Counted from the first letter of the stretch, positions 1 to 11,500 are shown. The stretch is DNA of 64,000 nt from Pythium myriotylum (GCA_023091665.1 JALJCQ010000001.1:1054001-1118000); one strand, 5' to 3'. Numbers and translations are program-made. Notes: a model not told the origin generated them from the sequence alone.

Positions 1-2
1 CG

Positions 3-1739
3 AAGGAGAAAGAGCGCCAAGAAGAGCTGAAGCGTCTTGCGGAAGCCGAGTTCGCGAGAACCCTTGCTGATGGTATGGGTAAGCGCGAGCGGCGTACTGT
101 GATGCGTCAGTCGATTGCTGCACCCGAGAACAAGCGGTCAACGAAACCTAAGCAACTTCCGAAGGTTCTACGCCTTCCAAGGATGGAAGAGTGGCAATTT
201 TTTGATCGCCAGCGCCTGACGGAGCTTCATGAGATTGAATGCAACAATTACGAGCAAGCGAAGTTGGAAATGGAAAAGCCACCGCTACCCCCACATGCTC
301 AGTATCTGACACCGGATGAGTTGGACGAGAAGGAGAGCTTGCTACGAGAAGGTTTTGGCGATTGGAACAAGCCGCAGTACTTTTTGTTCATCAAACTGTT
401 GTCACGCTATGGTCGTAACAACATTGAAGCCGTCGCTCGTGAGATGGCCAAGCCTTACGACGAAGTAAAGCGGTATGCGAAGGTTTTCCTCACGCGTGGG
501 CAGGATGAACTGAGTGATTGGCAGAAGATCCTGAAATCGATCGAGAAGGGTGAGTCAAAACTGTTGGAGATCGAGCGTCTGACGGAGCAGACAGCGAGAA
601 AAGTTGCTCGTTACGAGAATCCATGGGAGGAGATGCCAATCAACTATCAAGGTAAAGGCGGCAAAGTTTTTACGGAAGAAGAAGACCGCGTGCTGTTGTG
701 CATGGTAAACAAGTTCGGTTATGGTGCATGGGAGAAGATCAAGCAGGAGATTTGCAACCTGGAAATGTTTGCATTCGACTACTACTTGCGGTCACGTACG
801 GCCGCAGAAATCGGTCGACGATGTGACTCACTCATGCGTATCTCAGAAAAGGACAACGCTGACCACGAATCGAAAGAAAAGAAAGAGCAGGATATTCGAA
901 GTCAGCTACAGGCGCAGCGTGCAGACCTCGATCGGCGACTGAAGGAGGCCCGAGACGATCTAAGAAATCATCAGAAACGCGTGGACGACTTAATCATGAA
1001 GGAGGCCAAGCGGATGCAGGCGCAACGTGAGGAGAAGAGGTCGAAGAAGCGCAAGGATCGCGACGAGATGGAGGATAGAGTGGACGAATACTCGAACGAG
1101 CTAGGCGAGTTCTTACTGAAATCGACTTCTCGAGATGCGGCGAAAGTCGCCTTGGACTTTGCGTCGAGGATTCAGTCGGAGAAAGGCGTGGAGCTGCAGC
1201 CGTCTTACGTCCTGAAGAAGATTCGCCAGATTGCCGAGCCACTTGAGAATGTAACCAAGGGCCAGCTGGCGTGGAAGCTATCGGCAGATTTCGTGTCGAC
1301 GAATGTTAAGAAGGAAAAGAAGGAGAAGAAAGTGTTGAAGCAAGAGTCTATGACCGATGTCAGCCACATAAAGACGGAGCACAACGCAGTTGGCTCCCCA
1401 ACCCGTGATGATCCAAACCGCTTGCCGAAGTCTCCGTGGTCTCCTTCCGCGATGAAGCACCAAAAGGCCAAGGTCAAAAAGGAAAAGAAGGCAGGCTCCA
1501 AGGACGACAAGCCGCCGAACGTGAGAAAGGCGCGCAGCGCTTACGTGCTGTTCAGCCTTGAGCGACGCCATGAAGTCAAGGCGACGATGGCACCTGGGGT
1601 TCAAATGATCGAGGTCATGGCCCGTCTTTCGCAGATATGGAAGACCATGACGGACGAAGAAAAGGCACCGTGGGTCGAAGCCGCGAAGCAAGATCGAGCG
1701 CGCTACGAGCGGGAGATGAACGAAGTCGCGACTTCCTAG
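3..1739 (+). CDS. ISWI/SNF2L-type chromatin remodeller, C-terminal part (HAND-SANT-SLIDE) with C-terminal HMG box; 5' partial
   Basis: The frame is open from base 3, so the gene enters from the left and its SNF2 ATPase domain lies outside the window. What is visible is the nucleosome-spacing half of an ISWI protein: a HAND-type segment beginning near base 180 (MEEWQFFDRQRL), a SANT domain around 345-500 (FGDWNKPQYFLFIKLLSRYG), a spacer helix rich in charged residues, and a SLIDE domain around 660-870 (TEEEDRVLLCMVNKFGYGAW). A Lys/Glu-rich linker follows, then an HMG box at about 1510-1725 (RKARSAYVLFSLERR ... WKTMTDEEKAPWVEAAKQD). HAND-SANT-SLIDE binds linker DNA and sets nucleosome spacing in known ISWI enzymes. 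The HMG box is not part of the animal or yeast ISWI ATPase and presumably adds DNA binding. It ends in TAG at 1737-1739, with no intron in the visible part. Confidence 0.9.
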   Translation, partial: KEKERQEELKRLAEAEFARTLADGMGKRERRTVMRQSIAAPENKRSTKPKQLPKVLRLPRMEEWQFFDRQRLTELHEIECNNYEQAKLEMEKPPLPPHAQYLTPDELDEKESLLREGFGDWNKPQYFLFIKLLSRYGRNNIEAVAREMAKPYDEVKRYAKVFLTRGQDELSDWQKILKSIEKGESKLLEIERLTEQTARKVARYENPWEEMPINYQGKGGKVFTEEEDRVLLCMVNKFGYGAWEKIKQEICNLEMFAFDYYLRSRTAAEIGRRCDSLMRISEKDNADHESKEKKEQDIRSQLQAQRADLDRRLKEARDDLRNHQKRVDDLIMKEAKRMQAQREEKRSKKRKDRDEMEDRVDEYSNELGEFLLKSTSRDAAKVALDFASRIQSEKGVELQPSYVLKKIRQIAEPLENVTKGQLAWKLSADFVSTNVKKEKKEKKVLKQESMTDVSHIKTEHNAVGSPTRDDPNRLPKSPWSPSAMKHQKAKVKKEKKAGSKDDKPPNVRKARSAYVLFSLERRHEVKATMAPGVQMIEVMARLSQIWKTMTDEEKAPWVEAAKQDRARYEREMNEVATS

Positions 1740-1897
1740 AGGATGGGCTCTGCTCGTGGTATCCGTGAGAAATTGATATTGCTTTTTCCTGACTATGAAC
1801 CAAAAGACTTTGTTCTAATTAGAGGGGCAGTAGCCTTTGGGATAAGATATGGAAGTGATGTCAAGGAGTGATCTCTGGAGCTTGTTCCAAACGTACG

Positions 1898-4350
1898 ATG
1901 GGCGTGTTGTGGTGGCGTACGACCACCGAGGACATCAAGCACGCTCCGAGTCCTCCAACCTCCCCAGTGGAACACTCCCTCGTTGTGTACGAGGCTGTCG
2001 CCCCTCAAATCGGAGCTATCGATCACACTCTGCAGGGGTCTGCCGAGAAAGAGACCGAGTGGTGCGGCTTTGTGGAGACCTACGGTCGTTTCGCTGGCCC
2101 AAGCCTTGTGTGCGGTCTGTTGCTGGCGCTGGCGTGGACGTTGTTTCTGCTTATTCTCAACATCGCGCCGACGTGGACGATCAGCCACCTCTTCGGCACG
2201 CAGGAGGTGGACGATGGCGACTTCTGGTTGTTGTCTTCTCAGTCTCACGCCGCTTCGCTTGGCTTGGTAGTCGCTTGCCTGGCTGCCATTGCGCTTTACT
2301 ACCTTTATCTGCTCTTCCTGCTTGCATGGAAGCGGAAAGACGCTGCGATCGTCGATGATTTCGTGGACGCAAGCCCGCCGTCTTGTGCGACTTGCCTCTG
2401 CGAGATCGCCAAGAAACACTTCGGGGCTCTTGACGACGAGGCGAGGCCGTATCTGGTGAGGAATGCTGATTGTCAATCTTTATGGTCTTCTCTAGTCACA
2501 AGCGAGCCTTCCTTGTAGAAAGTCTCTGAAGAAGTACCCGAACTCGCTTACCAGACCGTGCTTCTCCATGTATTGATGGAAAGCGGCGTCCCATCAGCGC
2601 TCGTGCTCTTCTTCGCCACGATGGTTGCAACGAACTGCTTCGTTCGCTGCTACCGCTTGGTGGCAAGAACGACGTACCACGAACGCAACGACAGCCTCGC
2701 GAACGCCTTGTTCCAGTTCTTTTTCGCCGTGTTCTTTCCCATGGTCCTTATGTTCCGTGCCGCGTCTGCATTTCAATTCGACCGCGATCACTACGCACTT
2801 CGCATTGAGCACTTCGAGGTTGGGTCGTTCGAGCGCTTGGCGAGGTTTGCCCAGCCGGAGGCATACACGTCGACCCACGTGATTGCGAGGACACTGATTG
2901 AGATGTTGATTCTAAGCAACAAGGCAGCTCTGTCAGTCAGCATCCTGGGCATTCACTTGGCATTACTGTGGCGCTGGCACGACATACTCTTGGGAAGCCT
3001 TCTCGGATACAAGAAGCGCCGACTACCGACGACTGGATCCTTGGTAGGCGATGATTCGTGTTTGAACCTGCTGCGCGTCGTCAAGGCAGTCTACTGGTTC
3101 TCGATCAAGCTGCTGCTTGCGGTCATGTGCGTGAGCAAGACGCTCATCCCCAAGGCTTTGCCTTGTTGCTCTTTGGCTACGGCACTGGGATCGTCGTCGT
3201 CACGAGTTTTGGTATCGCCTATTCGAGTCAATCCTGCGAGGCATCTGCTCGATGCGTGCTTCACGCGCACGAGTTCAACGGGTTTTCGGCGTCCAGGTAC
3301 GCGGTCTGTCCGTGCGTCGTCTACGTCAACCAGCCGACCGGTACCGTTACAAGCTGGTCGCAATGGACGATCCGACAAGATGCGACGAGCGACCTTCGCG
3401 TCATCGCAGCCTCCGGCCGACTCGAAGTCGTCCAGATTGTGGATCGAGACGTGGCTCATCTTCCAGATGTGATCGGCAAATGTGAGAAATTGCGCGTCCT
3501 TGTACTCGTGCGCACGGGGTTGAAGGATTTGCCGCCATGGCTCGCAGGCATGGAAGGGCTACAGATCCTGCACATCGCAGGAGACGAAGCGTCCGTCCTC
3601 GGTTCGTTCCCTTTGGAGACTGAGGTCTTCGAACGTATGGATAACCTCCAAGAGCTCCGTCTAGAAAACCTGAGAAAGTTGAGAAGTCTACCGCCATTCC
3701 CAGAGGAAGCATCGGCGGGTTTACGCCTCATGGTGTTGCGTGATCTTCCTTTCGTCCACAGCATTCCCGTAATCGGCCATCTCGGCAATCTACGAGTGCT
3801 CGTGATCACCGATTTGCCGCGGCTCGAACGCCTCCCTCTACTACCAGGAAAATTGCGGATTCTACATGTAGAGATGCCCACAGCGCTTTGCTGCAACGGC
3901 TACTTGGACGACGGCACCAAAGTATGCGGATCCAAGACCGATTCCATACTCGCAAGCCAGTGCCGTCTCCTGGATATCGCGAGCAACTCTTCGGAGCTGT
4001 GTCTCTCGAGCGACACGCTCAATTCCACCCAGACGATTCACACGCAGCAGTGGCTCGCAGCTGTGGGATTCCAGTGTTCCAACAGCAACGCCGGCGACAC
4101 TGACTATGCAAGCACACTCAATAGCATCACACGAGCCTCTGTGGAAGCGTGCGATGGTGCGATGTATCGAGAGTGCTCGCTGCCGATCCTAGATATAAAC
4201 ACCTCGAGTGGAATGTGCCTCGGGGCCAGTCGACTGCAAGTCGTGCACTGCGTCCCAAAAGACCCACGCTACCAAGCAATGCGTCGAGCTGAGATCCACC
4301 AGCGACCCGGTGGGTGCAACCGTGCGTTTGAGCGGTGGCTCGGGTGCTGA
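1898..4350 (+). CDS. Multi-pass membrane protein with leucine-rich repeats and C-terminal WLGC motif; one apparent frameshift
   Basis: Two exons: 1898-2455 and 2519-4350, with a 63-nt intron (GTGAGG...TTGTAG, phase 0). The N-terminal half carries about six or seven hydrophobic segments (for example PSLVCGLLLALAWTLFLLIL and NALFQFFFAVFFPMVLMF). The C-terminal half has degenerate LRRs between about 3420 and 3870 (LPDVIGKCEKLRVLVLVRTG, LPPWLAGMEGLQILHI), then a Cys-containing region ending exactly in WLGC. I recall proteins annotated as WLGC-domain proteins in Phytophthora relatives; their function is unknown. Reading frame 2 is good up to about 3145 and frame 1 is good afterwards. One extra base near the C-run at 3148-3151 would join them, and no plausible intron fits, so this is either an assembly error or a broken gene. 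The open frame starts at a GTG; I chose the ATG at 1898, which is uncertain. Confidence 0.7.
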
Positions 4351-4903
4351 GGAAGACGGCGCTGGACGTTGAAGCTCGAATTTTCCTGGTGGGTCAATGC
4401 ATCCAGGGATGCCAGCAGCTGCGTTTGCAGTCGGCATGGAATCTCGATGAATCGAGCAGTCCTCGACTTGTCCAAACTGCCTTTCCGTGTCTTGGCAGCC
4501 TGTGGATGAAGATACTTCATTCCAAAATAACAATGAATTCAATCAATCCATAGATAATTGATATCAAAGCCATTCATTGTCAAACATGATATGCTCCGTT
4601 CGTTGATGTAAAATCATTTTCCAAGTTTTCGTTGAGCCCTGTCTATGCACTAATACTTACGTCCCACTTTAGTCATGTGGATCTGGATCGGCTGGTTTTG
4701 TCCCTTCTGTCTAGTTTTACCCAATCCTTTCGAAGGGAAAACCCGTCTATGTGACAGCGGGTGACTGAGGCGTAACATGAGGCCGTCTCACGACATGGAC
4801 GGGACGGAACGTCCGGTCCGAGACTGACAACCGGACGACTCCGCTGGCGACTCCGGCTCGCCGACGCCACCCACACTCTGAATTGAGCTCCTCCCACGCC
4901 ACC
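4351..4903. other. Intergenic spacer and promoter of the first trypsin-like gene
   Basis: No gene is visible. An AT-rich stretch at about 4525-4620 follows the stop of the LRR gene. Positions 4741-4768 carry a motif shared with the upstream regions of two other trypsin-like genes. Confidence 0.6.
4741..4768 (+). promoter_or_regulatory. Upstream element shared by trypsin-like genes (copy 1)
   Basis: ACCCGTCTATG followed by CAG, GGTG and CTGA blocks, about 140-160 nt upstream of the ATG. The 11-base core is identical to that at 16780, upstream of the fourth gene. The role is inferred only from position and recurrence. Confidence 0.35.
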
Positions 4904-7900
4904 ATGAAGCTCCGCGGCCTGCTGCTCCTGCTGGTCGCGGCGTACGCGCTCGCGGTCGCGCAGCACGTGCGTGCCGCGACCACGCGGGACCGCATGAAGA
5001 ACGCAGTGAGTTTGTTGGCGAATGCCGGTGGGAGCGGAAGTGGAGCCAGCGAGGTCGGCGCCTCGATTTCCAGCCGAAATGCCAAGAAGAATGTCACACA
5101 GCTCTTCGGCGGCAGGAAGAAAGAAAAGATTCCTTCGATCGGTGAGTTCCGGCGGAACGTCGCGCTCTTGCTGCAGCCGCGTGAAGAGGAGACCGAGCAA
5201 CTCCAAGGGTGCATCACCATCGCCATTGCACCGCGGTTCTTCATCACACGCGCTAGCTGCGTGCGAGGCCAGGATAACACGACTCGGTTGTTTGTCGAGT
5301 CGGACCAGAATACGAGAACATCCCTGGCGATCAAGTCCACGACAGAGCATCCCGACTTCTTTGTCAACCTCGCAATCGTCGAAGTCGAGGACTGTCCAGA
5401 AAGCCGCAACACAACCATCCAGCCCATGCCGTTGAGCGGGTACACACCTTCTTACTACCTTCGTGACGATGCACTCAGCATGATCTCTATTGACAAGATC
5501 TTCAACCCAGCATTGGCCAAGAACCCACAAACCGTCGACAAACTCATTCGTGTACCAGTTCGGTCCTGTCAATACAACTCCGACCCATCGTCTGTCAACT
5601 GCTTTGCCCCAGCGAAGCTGGCAGACCGAGACCTGGTGTACGAGTTTGGGCAAGGTATGCTACTTCACAAGAAGGAGCACCTGGTTGGACTGCCAGAGTG
5701 TGAAGGCCTCTGCAGCGGTGGAATGTTTTACTCCATCACCCATTTGGCCATCTTCCAGTCATGGATCGACGAAGTGACGAGTAACGCAGTCCAATGGATT
5801 CTGTCACCTGCGGCAAAGCGGGTATCACAGGTCCCTCCAGAGGACGAGCCAGCCGTGGTCTCTCTACTAGAATCCAACAGCGCCCGCGCACAAGCAGTCT
5901 GTGGAGGATCACTCATTGCTCCTCGCTACGTTTTAACGACAGCGTCATGCGCAGCAAACCACTCCATCGTTGTCGCTCGCGTGAACCACGGCAAGCGTCC
6001 CAGTGGCCCAGACGGTCAGGATGATACAATTGGGATCGTGAAAATTTCATACCACCCGCAATACGCCAACCTTACTTCTCTATCCAACGACCTCGCGATC
6101 ATCCAACTCACTGGACCAACTTTCTATACTCCGACGATTCTCGCAAGTGACGATGCGCTGAATAGTAAACCCTCGCCTGATCCGTCGTGTGCGAACCCTC
6201 GACGATCCGGAGTCGATACCACGATCATGTGTTTGCCGCCCTCACTCACTGAAGACTTTGAGCCCGACCGCAGGAATCGCCGCCTACAGTCCAGTCAAGA
6301 GGAAGATATCGCGTCGACCGCTGGTGCAGATGGTGTTGAGGACTTTTCGTTCAGTTTTGTCGAGTCTCCGTTGTCATCGAAGTGCCAGCAGCTGAAAATC
6401 GAGCAGTGGAACAAGAAGAAAGGAGATAGCATTTTCGACGTTCCAGACACGGGTTCCTATTACCTACTCGGGGTCTCCACTGGGATGAGCGATATGATCG
6501 TGAAAGTTGGGAGGAACCAAACGCAGGGGCGAGTTTGCTCCATGAATGAGACAGTTGGCGATGATGACAACGCTACCCTCGTGGTGCGACTTGCTACGCC
6601 ACAGACTATCGATTTCATCGACTCGGTCAGTGCGGATCACACGTGGCGCAACCCACACGACCTCCCGGCCAGCATCTTTGCTAGCAGGCTGATGCGTACC
6701 GGAGGCAAGGTCGAGTCGACCACGTTGGAGCCATTCAGCGTTCCAGATTACACCGGGCCACTCGAGTTCGAGGAGCCTCCAAAGAACCAGGATCTAGGAT
6801 TTGTCGTCGGGCTTCGAATCGAGAAGTTTGGCCAGAACTTTTGCGGCGGGTCGCTCATCGCGCCCAGCTATGTGCTCACAGCGGCCCACTGTCTTGCGGG
6901 CGACCGCGCCAGGTTCGTGTCGGTCGGCTCCCATGAATCAGCAGGCGCCGAGACTGAAGTCATCCCGGTGAAAATGTCCAACATCGTCGTTCACCCTCTG
7001 TACGGAAAGCATTCTGCTTACTCGTACGACGTCGCGATCCTTGAGCTCGAGAGTCAGGCGTACCCCAAGCCTATCACACTCGACAACTCGCGTGAGCTCA
7101 ATCCATCGACGTATCTCACACTCTATGGCTACGGTGCCGATAGCGCGTCAAGCACCAAGCTCTCGGACGTGCTCCGCTCGGTTGACCTGCCGTACTTCCC
7201 TCGTGACAAGTGCAAGACGAAGTTCCAAGATCTCGACGAGAGTATGTTTTGCGCTGGTGGTGAGCTTGCTCGCGACGCGTGCACAGGCGATTCGGGATCT
7301 CCCCTTGTGCGCGTCGTTAATGGCAAACCACAGCTGGTTGGCGTTGTTAGCAGTGGTCGAAGCGGTTGCGGCACTCCTGGCACCCCGGGCGTATACGCCT
7401 TTGTGGCTGAGGTCCAGGACTTCATCAACAGTATCGTCGCTGGGAGCAAATGGGTGGAGCCTTCCAAGGCGACCAGCTCAAGCCTGAAGTTACCGACGGG
7501 TGGAGGTTCAGATCCGAGAATGACGCCTGAAAACGAGTCTCGTACCGTGTCCTCCGGCTCTGACGGGACGGTATTGCGTAGCTCAGGTCTGAACCTGACG
7601 GACTTGCCGTTCGAGATCATCAACATGGCCAACGGTGCTGTGGCACACCAGCTCTCGATCGTGGAGATGGCCAAGGAAACGCCAACGAATCTCCAGGCCG
7701 CTCTGATGGAGTTCCTGATCGGCAACTATGAATTCGTCGACGGCTGGAGACCCCAGGTGGACGAGCACTGGAAGATCGCGTACTACTCGACCGGAGATCT
7801 CACAGAACTCATGAAAACCATCGCCCAACACCGCAGCAAGCCGCTCTACTCGCGCCAGAACCGCTTTGGGCGAGACGTGTGGTCGAAAATGCAAGGCGCC

Positions 7901-7942
7901 GCAGACGACCGAGCATTCCTCAGTGCTCGGGCCTGCCCCTGA
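4904..7942 (+). CDS. Large secreted multi-domain trypsin-like (S1) protein A: two degenerate domains, one intact domain, conserved C-terminal module
   Basis: 1012 aa, single exon. The ATG at 4904 sits in a strong context (CACGCCACCATGAAG) and begins a clear signal peptide (MKLRGLLLLLVAAYALAVAQ), so the protein should enter the secretory pathway. Domain 1 (about residues 95-295) has RASC where the catalytic His motif AAHC would be; domain 2 (about 305-570) has TASC. Neither shows a GDSG motif. Domain 3 (about 630-855) is complete: His662 in LTAAHC, Asp709 in YSYDVAILEL, Ser797 in TGDSGSP, with an Asp six residues before the Ser (position 189 in chymotrypsin numbering), predicting cleavage after Lys/Arg. 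A Ser/Thr-rich linker leads to a C-terminal module (about 930-990: FLIGNY, YYSTGDLTELMKTIAQH, RFGR) shared by all four genes here. Oomycete glucanase-inhibitor proteins are single-domain inactive relatives; this is much larger. Substrate unknown. Confidence 0.85.
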   Translation: MKLRGLLLLLVAAYALAVAQHVRAATTRDRMKNAVSLLANAGGSGSGASEVGASISSRNAKKNVTQLFGGRKKEKIPSIGEFRRNVALLLQPREEETEQLQGCITIAIAPRFFITRASCVRGQDNTTRLFVESDQNTRTSLAIKSTTEHPDFFVNLAIVEVEDCPESRNTTIQPMPLSGYTPSYYLRDDALSMISIDKIFNPALAKNPQTVDKLIRVPVRSCQYNSDPSSVNCFAPAKLADRDLVYEFGQGMLLHKKEHLVGLPECEGLCSGGMFYSITHLAIFQSWIDEVTSNAVQWILSPAAKRVSQVPPEDEPAVVSLLESNSARAQAVCGGSLIAPRYVLTTASCAANHSIVVARVNHGKRPSGPDGQDDTIGIVKISYHPQYANLTSLSNDLAIIQLTGPTFYTPTILASDDALNSKPSPDPSCANPRRSGVDTTIMCLPPSLTEDFEPDRRNRRLQSSQEEDIASTAGADGVEDFSFSFVESPLSSKCQQLKIEQWNKKKGDSIFDVPDTGSYYLLGVSTGMSDMIVKVGRNQTQGRVCSMNETVGDDDNATLVVRLATPQTIDFIDSVSADHTWRNPHDLPASIFASRLMRTGGKVESTTLEPFSVPDYTGPLEFEEPPKNQDLGFVVGLRIEKFGQNFCGGSLIAPSYVLTAAHCLAGDRARFVSVGSHESAGAETEVIPVKMSNIVVHPLYGKHSAYSYDVAILELESQAYPKPITLDNSRELNPSTYLTLYGYGADSASSTKLSDVLRSVDLPYFPRDKCKTKFQDLDESMFCAGGELARDACTGDSGSPLVRVVNGKPQLVGVVSSGRSGCGTPGTPGVYAFVAEVQDFINSIVAGSKWVEPSKATSSSLKLPTGGGSDPRMTPENESRTVSSGSDGTVLRSSGLNLTDLPFEIINMANGAVAHQLSIVEMAKETPTNLQAALMEFLIGNYEFVDGWRPQVDEHWKIAYYSTGDLTELMKTIAQHRSKPLYSRQNRFGRDVWSKMQGAADDRAFLSARACP

Positions 7943-8515
7943 TAGACCCTTAGTGAACTGTAGACCGAGAAGTTTAACCAATAATTTATTGATGCAACCC
8001 CAATAAAAATTGTATTGGAGGCGAACTGACTGCCGGACAGAACAGTGGACAGAACAGTTCTCCTCGAGCCTGTCCATTTCAGAGTCGCCAGCTGGAACAG
8101 TAGCATCTTTTCAGGCCGGAGAGGTGGCCTATTGGTCCTATTTCACGCTAAATCAGTCATCTGACACGAGACTTGCCGAATGTACTTAAATAAAGTATCC
8201 TGATTTCTCCCCATCATCACAGAACAGTGTTTGATTGGTCGAAATCCCCCTGTATGTCACCGCGGCTGACTCCTGAGCTGACAGGCCGATGATGGAAGTG
8301 CCTCCGCCACGTGAGAAGCGAGCGGTCGGATCGCCGTCCCCAACGAAGGCAAACCATCATTTTCCCTCGGGGCCGCGTCGAGAAGCGAATTCCTCACAGC
8401 GTGCAAGCCACAGAACCAAGCCGTTGGACCAAGCTGACGGATGGACCGTGTCCAGAGGATCGCAAAACCCTGGACGCTCTCCGGAGATCGCGCAGAATCC
8501 AGAGCCCGACACAAA
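7943..8515. other. Intergenic spacer between trypsin-like genes A and B
   Basis: Contains an AATAAA at 8002-8007, about 60 nt past the stop of gene A, a possible polyadenylation signal. It also holds a divergent copy of the shared upstream motif at 8246-8270. No gene is visible. Confidence 0.5.
8246..8270 (+). promoter_or_regulatory. Upstream element shared by trypsin-like genes (divergent copy 2)
   Basis: CCCCTGTATGTCACCGCGG followed by CTGAC resembles the elements at 4741 and 16780 but with several mismatches. It lies 246-270 nt upstream of the chosen ATG. Confidence 0.25.
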
Positions 8516-11500
8516 ATGCGACGCCGCCGACCTCGCGACCTCGCCCTCCTGGCCTCGACGGTCGTGCTCTGCGCTCCCATGTCGACTGCCGACGGCCTCT
8601 CGGCCAACCAGACGACGGCGCTGCCGTGGGTCGCGCTCTCGTCGGCGCCAACGTTCAACGGGATCTTGGACAGCGACGCCAACTGCTTCGGGTTGATGGT
8701 CTCACCTACTGCGGGGCTGCTAAGGGCCTCGTGCGTCGCCGAGAAGAAGAACTGGAGCGCCGCAGTGTCCGTTCATCGAGACAGCGACGTCGAGGTTGGA
8801 GACGTAAACACAGCGAACGGAACCCTTTGGCGGCAGAGAGAGGTCGCGGCGCTGACAGTACACCCCAAGTTCACGAGTGGCGACCTGGTGTATGACTTTG
8901 CTCTCGTACAGTGGACAGAGCCGATATCCGAGTCGACGAAACCTCTGCTCCTGGACGGGACAGGAGAGTTCGGGCGAGATCAAGCGATAGTTAACTTACA
9001 AGACTCTGTGGAAATTGGAGCATCTGCTACAGAGACTCAGTCTGGGTGCAGCGAGACTATCGGATCAATCCATCGCCCTGGCGTCGTCTGTGTAGAGGCG
9101 ACGTGGAAAGATGTTAGCACGTGCATGCAGGAGGCTACACACTACGGCGTCTTGAGGCGGTCGCTGGACGTTGGGGAAGTCATTTCTGGAGTTGCCACGG
9201 GAGAGTGGAGATGCGATAAGGTCTCGAATCTTTCGCGCGGCATCGTCTCAATGATCGTGAACGCACGCGAGTTCATCGACGCGACAATTCACGACCACAA
9301 GTGGGTCACTAATCCCCAGACATTGGTTCCGCAGACACCAGCTCCGCAGACACCAGCTCCTCAGACACCAGCTCCGCAGATTTCGGCGCCACCAAACAAC
9401 TCGGCAGATCCGCTTGTGGATCTAGATAGCGATAACGGCTCAGCTTCTGCTGAAGGTGACACTTGGAAAGGGGCGACAGGTGATAATTGGGACGTAGGAG
9501 CACCGAATCCGATCCCATGGCGCTGGGGTCTCGCAAACAGATACGCGTATCTGAGTCACCACGAGCAACTCATTCAGGATACACAAAATGCAACCGAAGG
9601 AGGAATTGCGATAGTGATCGCACCACGATTCTTACTGACACGTGCGAGCTGGGTTCGCGGGTTGAAGACCGTCACGTGGGCGCACTTCTCGTCACGAAGC
9701 ACTCGAGTTCGTCGCGTCCTGGTTGATGATGTGTCCGAATCATCCGACGATCAGCTTGTTGTCATTGAACTTGACGAAGACGTAGGAGAAGATATCTCTG
9801 TGATGACGATTCCGACTACACTTCCGCCGAAGTACACTGATTACTACGCGCTATCGACGTCCACGATCAACTACAATGTTTTTTCTAATGCTGCCACCGA
9901 CAGTTACCAACTCTTCGTGAGTATTGTATATAATGCAGTTGCTGACTTCTCTGAATGCCAAGTCAACAAGCCCACGTCCGATAACCTCATATGTGTGCAG
10001 AGCTCCGAGCTTGTGGTCAACTCGCTACCACAATACCTCCCATTCAACTCTTCGTTCCTCATCTTCGACAACTTTCTTCTTGGATTGTCCCGTGGTGAAA
10101 GCGTCAGCTCCAGTGATTACCGCGTTGCACAGGTGTTCGAGCCGCTGGGTGCTTCACCTCGGGTCCGTCGGTTCCTGGATCAAGTCTCTAACGGTACTGT
10201 GAAGTGGATGGAAGAGGAGATCTACAACAAACAACAAGACGCGTTGCTGCTAGGCCGAGTCGCCCTACTCGCGAACGGACCGTCGCTCAAGGAAAGCACG
10301 ATTCCGTGCGGTGTGATTCCGCTATCGTCCCGATTCTTCATCACAATGGCGTCTTGCCTTGATAATACCCAGGTTGAGTGGACGATATTCTATGATAGTT
10401 CGGGCGAAGAACCTGATTCCACGGAAGGCGATGGCACATCTTTCGTAATGTTTGATGTAGCGACGGATATTGAATCGTCGATCGAAGCACTAACAGAATC
10501 ATCCTCTACCTTAGCTGATGACGAATCGAACAATGACAGTTCAGCCAAGCTATCCGCGAAGAAGCCTCGCCCAGAGTGGCTCCCTGCTGGAGCAATCGCG
10601 GTGAAGGACGTCTATTTGCACCCGATCTACGTGGCGACAAAGTCAGCGGCTTACGACTTTGCAATCATTGAAGTCGCTGACACGACTTATCGACCGGGCT
10701 TCACGGGTGTGGCTCTATTCGGTGAATCTTTACCGAGCCACAGTCGCGTCGTCGAGCATCTTTTGGACAGTGACAGCTCAACTGACGAAGCCTCGCTCGT
10801 TGTCGACGCCGATAAGTGCCATCCCTCCTCACAGGGCGACTTTGTATGTGTAGCGCCGACCGAATCCTCCTCCCGCTGCCGTCAAGACAGCGTAGATGAC
10901 CAGTCCGAGCGTGGCCAGATCTTAAGTCTCTTCTACCGCGTTGGAGGCGCCGCTATGTTTGTCGGCTTCTCCACCACGACTGGCACGTCCTGCAACATCC
11001 CTCGCTCCTTCTCCCGCGTCTCATCGATTCTCAACCTGATCAACGCTGTCGTCGACGCGCCTCAATGGGGATTGCAGGAGCGAATCAATCCGTTCCACAA
11101 CGCCCTAAGCCCCATCATTGATCAGAAGAGGCCCAGCGTTGCTCCCGCCCAGCCAACTGGTAAGCCGTTTGTCGTTGGGCTACGACTCACAAAGGATGGC
11201 CAGAACTTTTGTGGTGGCAGTCTCATCGCGCCGCAGTTTGTCCTCACGGCTGCGCACTGCGTGACCGACGGACTCGCCGCCTGGGTCTCAATCGGCTCAG
11301 CGAAGTCGTACGGCCTCGACACGGAGCCAATCCCGATCGACAAGACCCGCACGCGGATCCACCCGCAGTACAAGTCTCCCTTCGCATACTCGCACGACGC
11401 CGCGATCCTCGAGCTCGCTGTGCCCGCGTACGAGGCTCCCATCCCACTGGACACGACCACCGACTTCAAGGACGGCCGCGCCGCGACCATGTACGGCTAT

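Noticed and set aside
1793..2476. 227-codon reverse-strand frame opposite exon 1 of the LRR/WLGC gene
   Set aside because: The forward strand encodes clear transmembrane helices joined by an in-phase intron; the reverse frame has no features.
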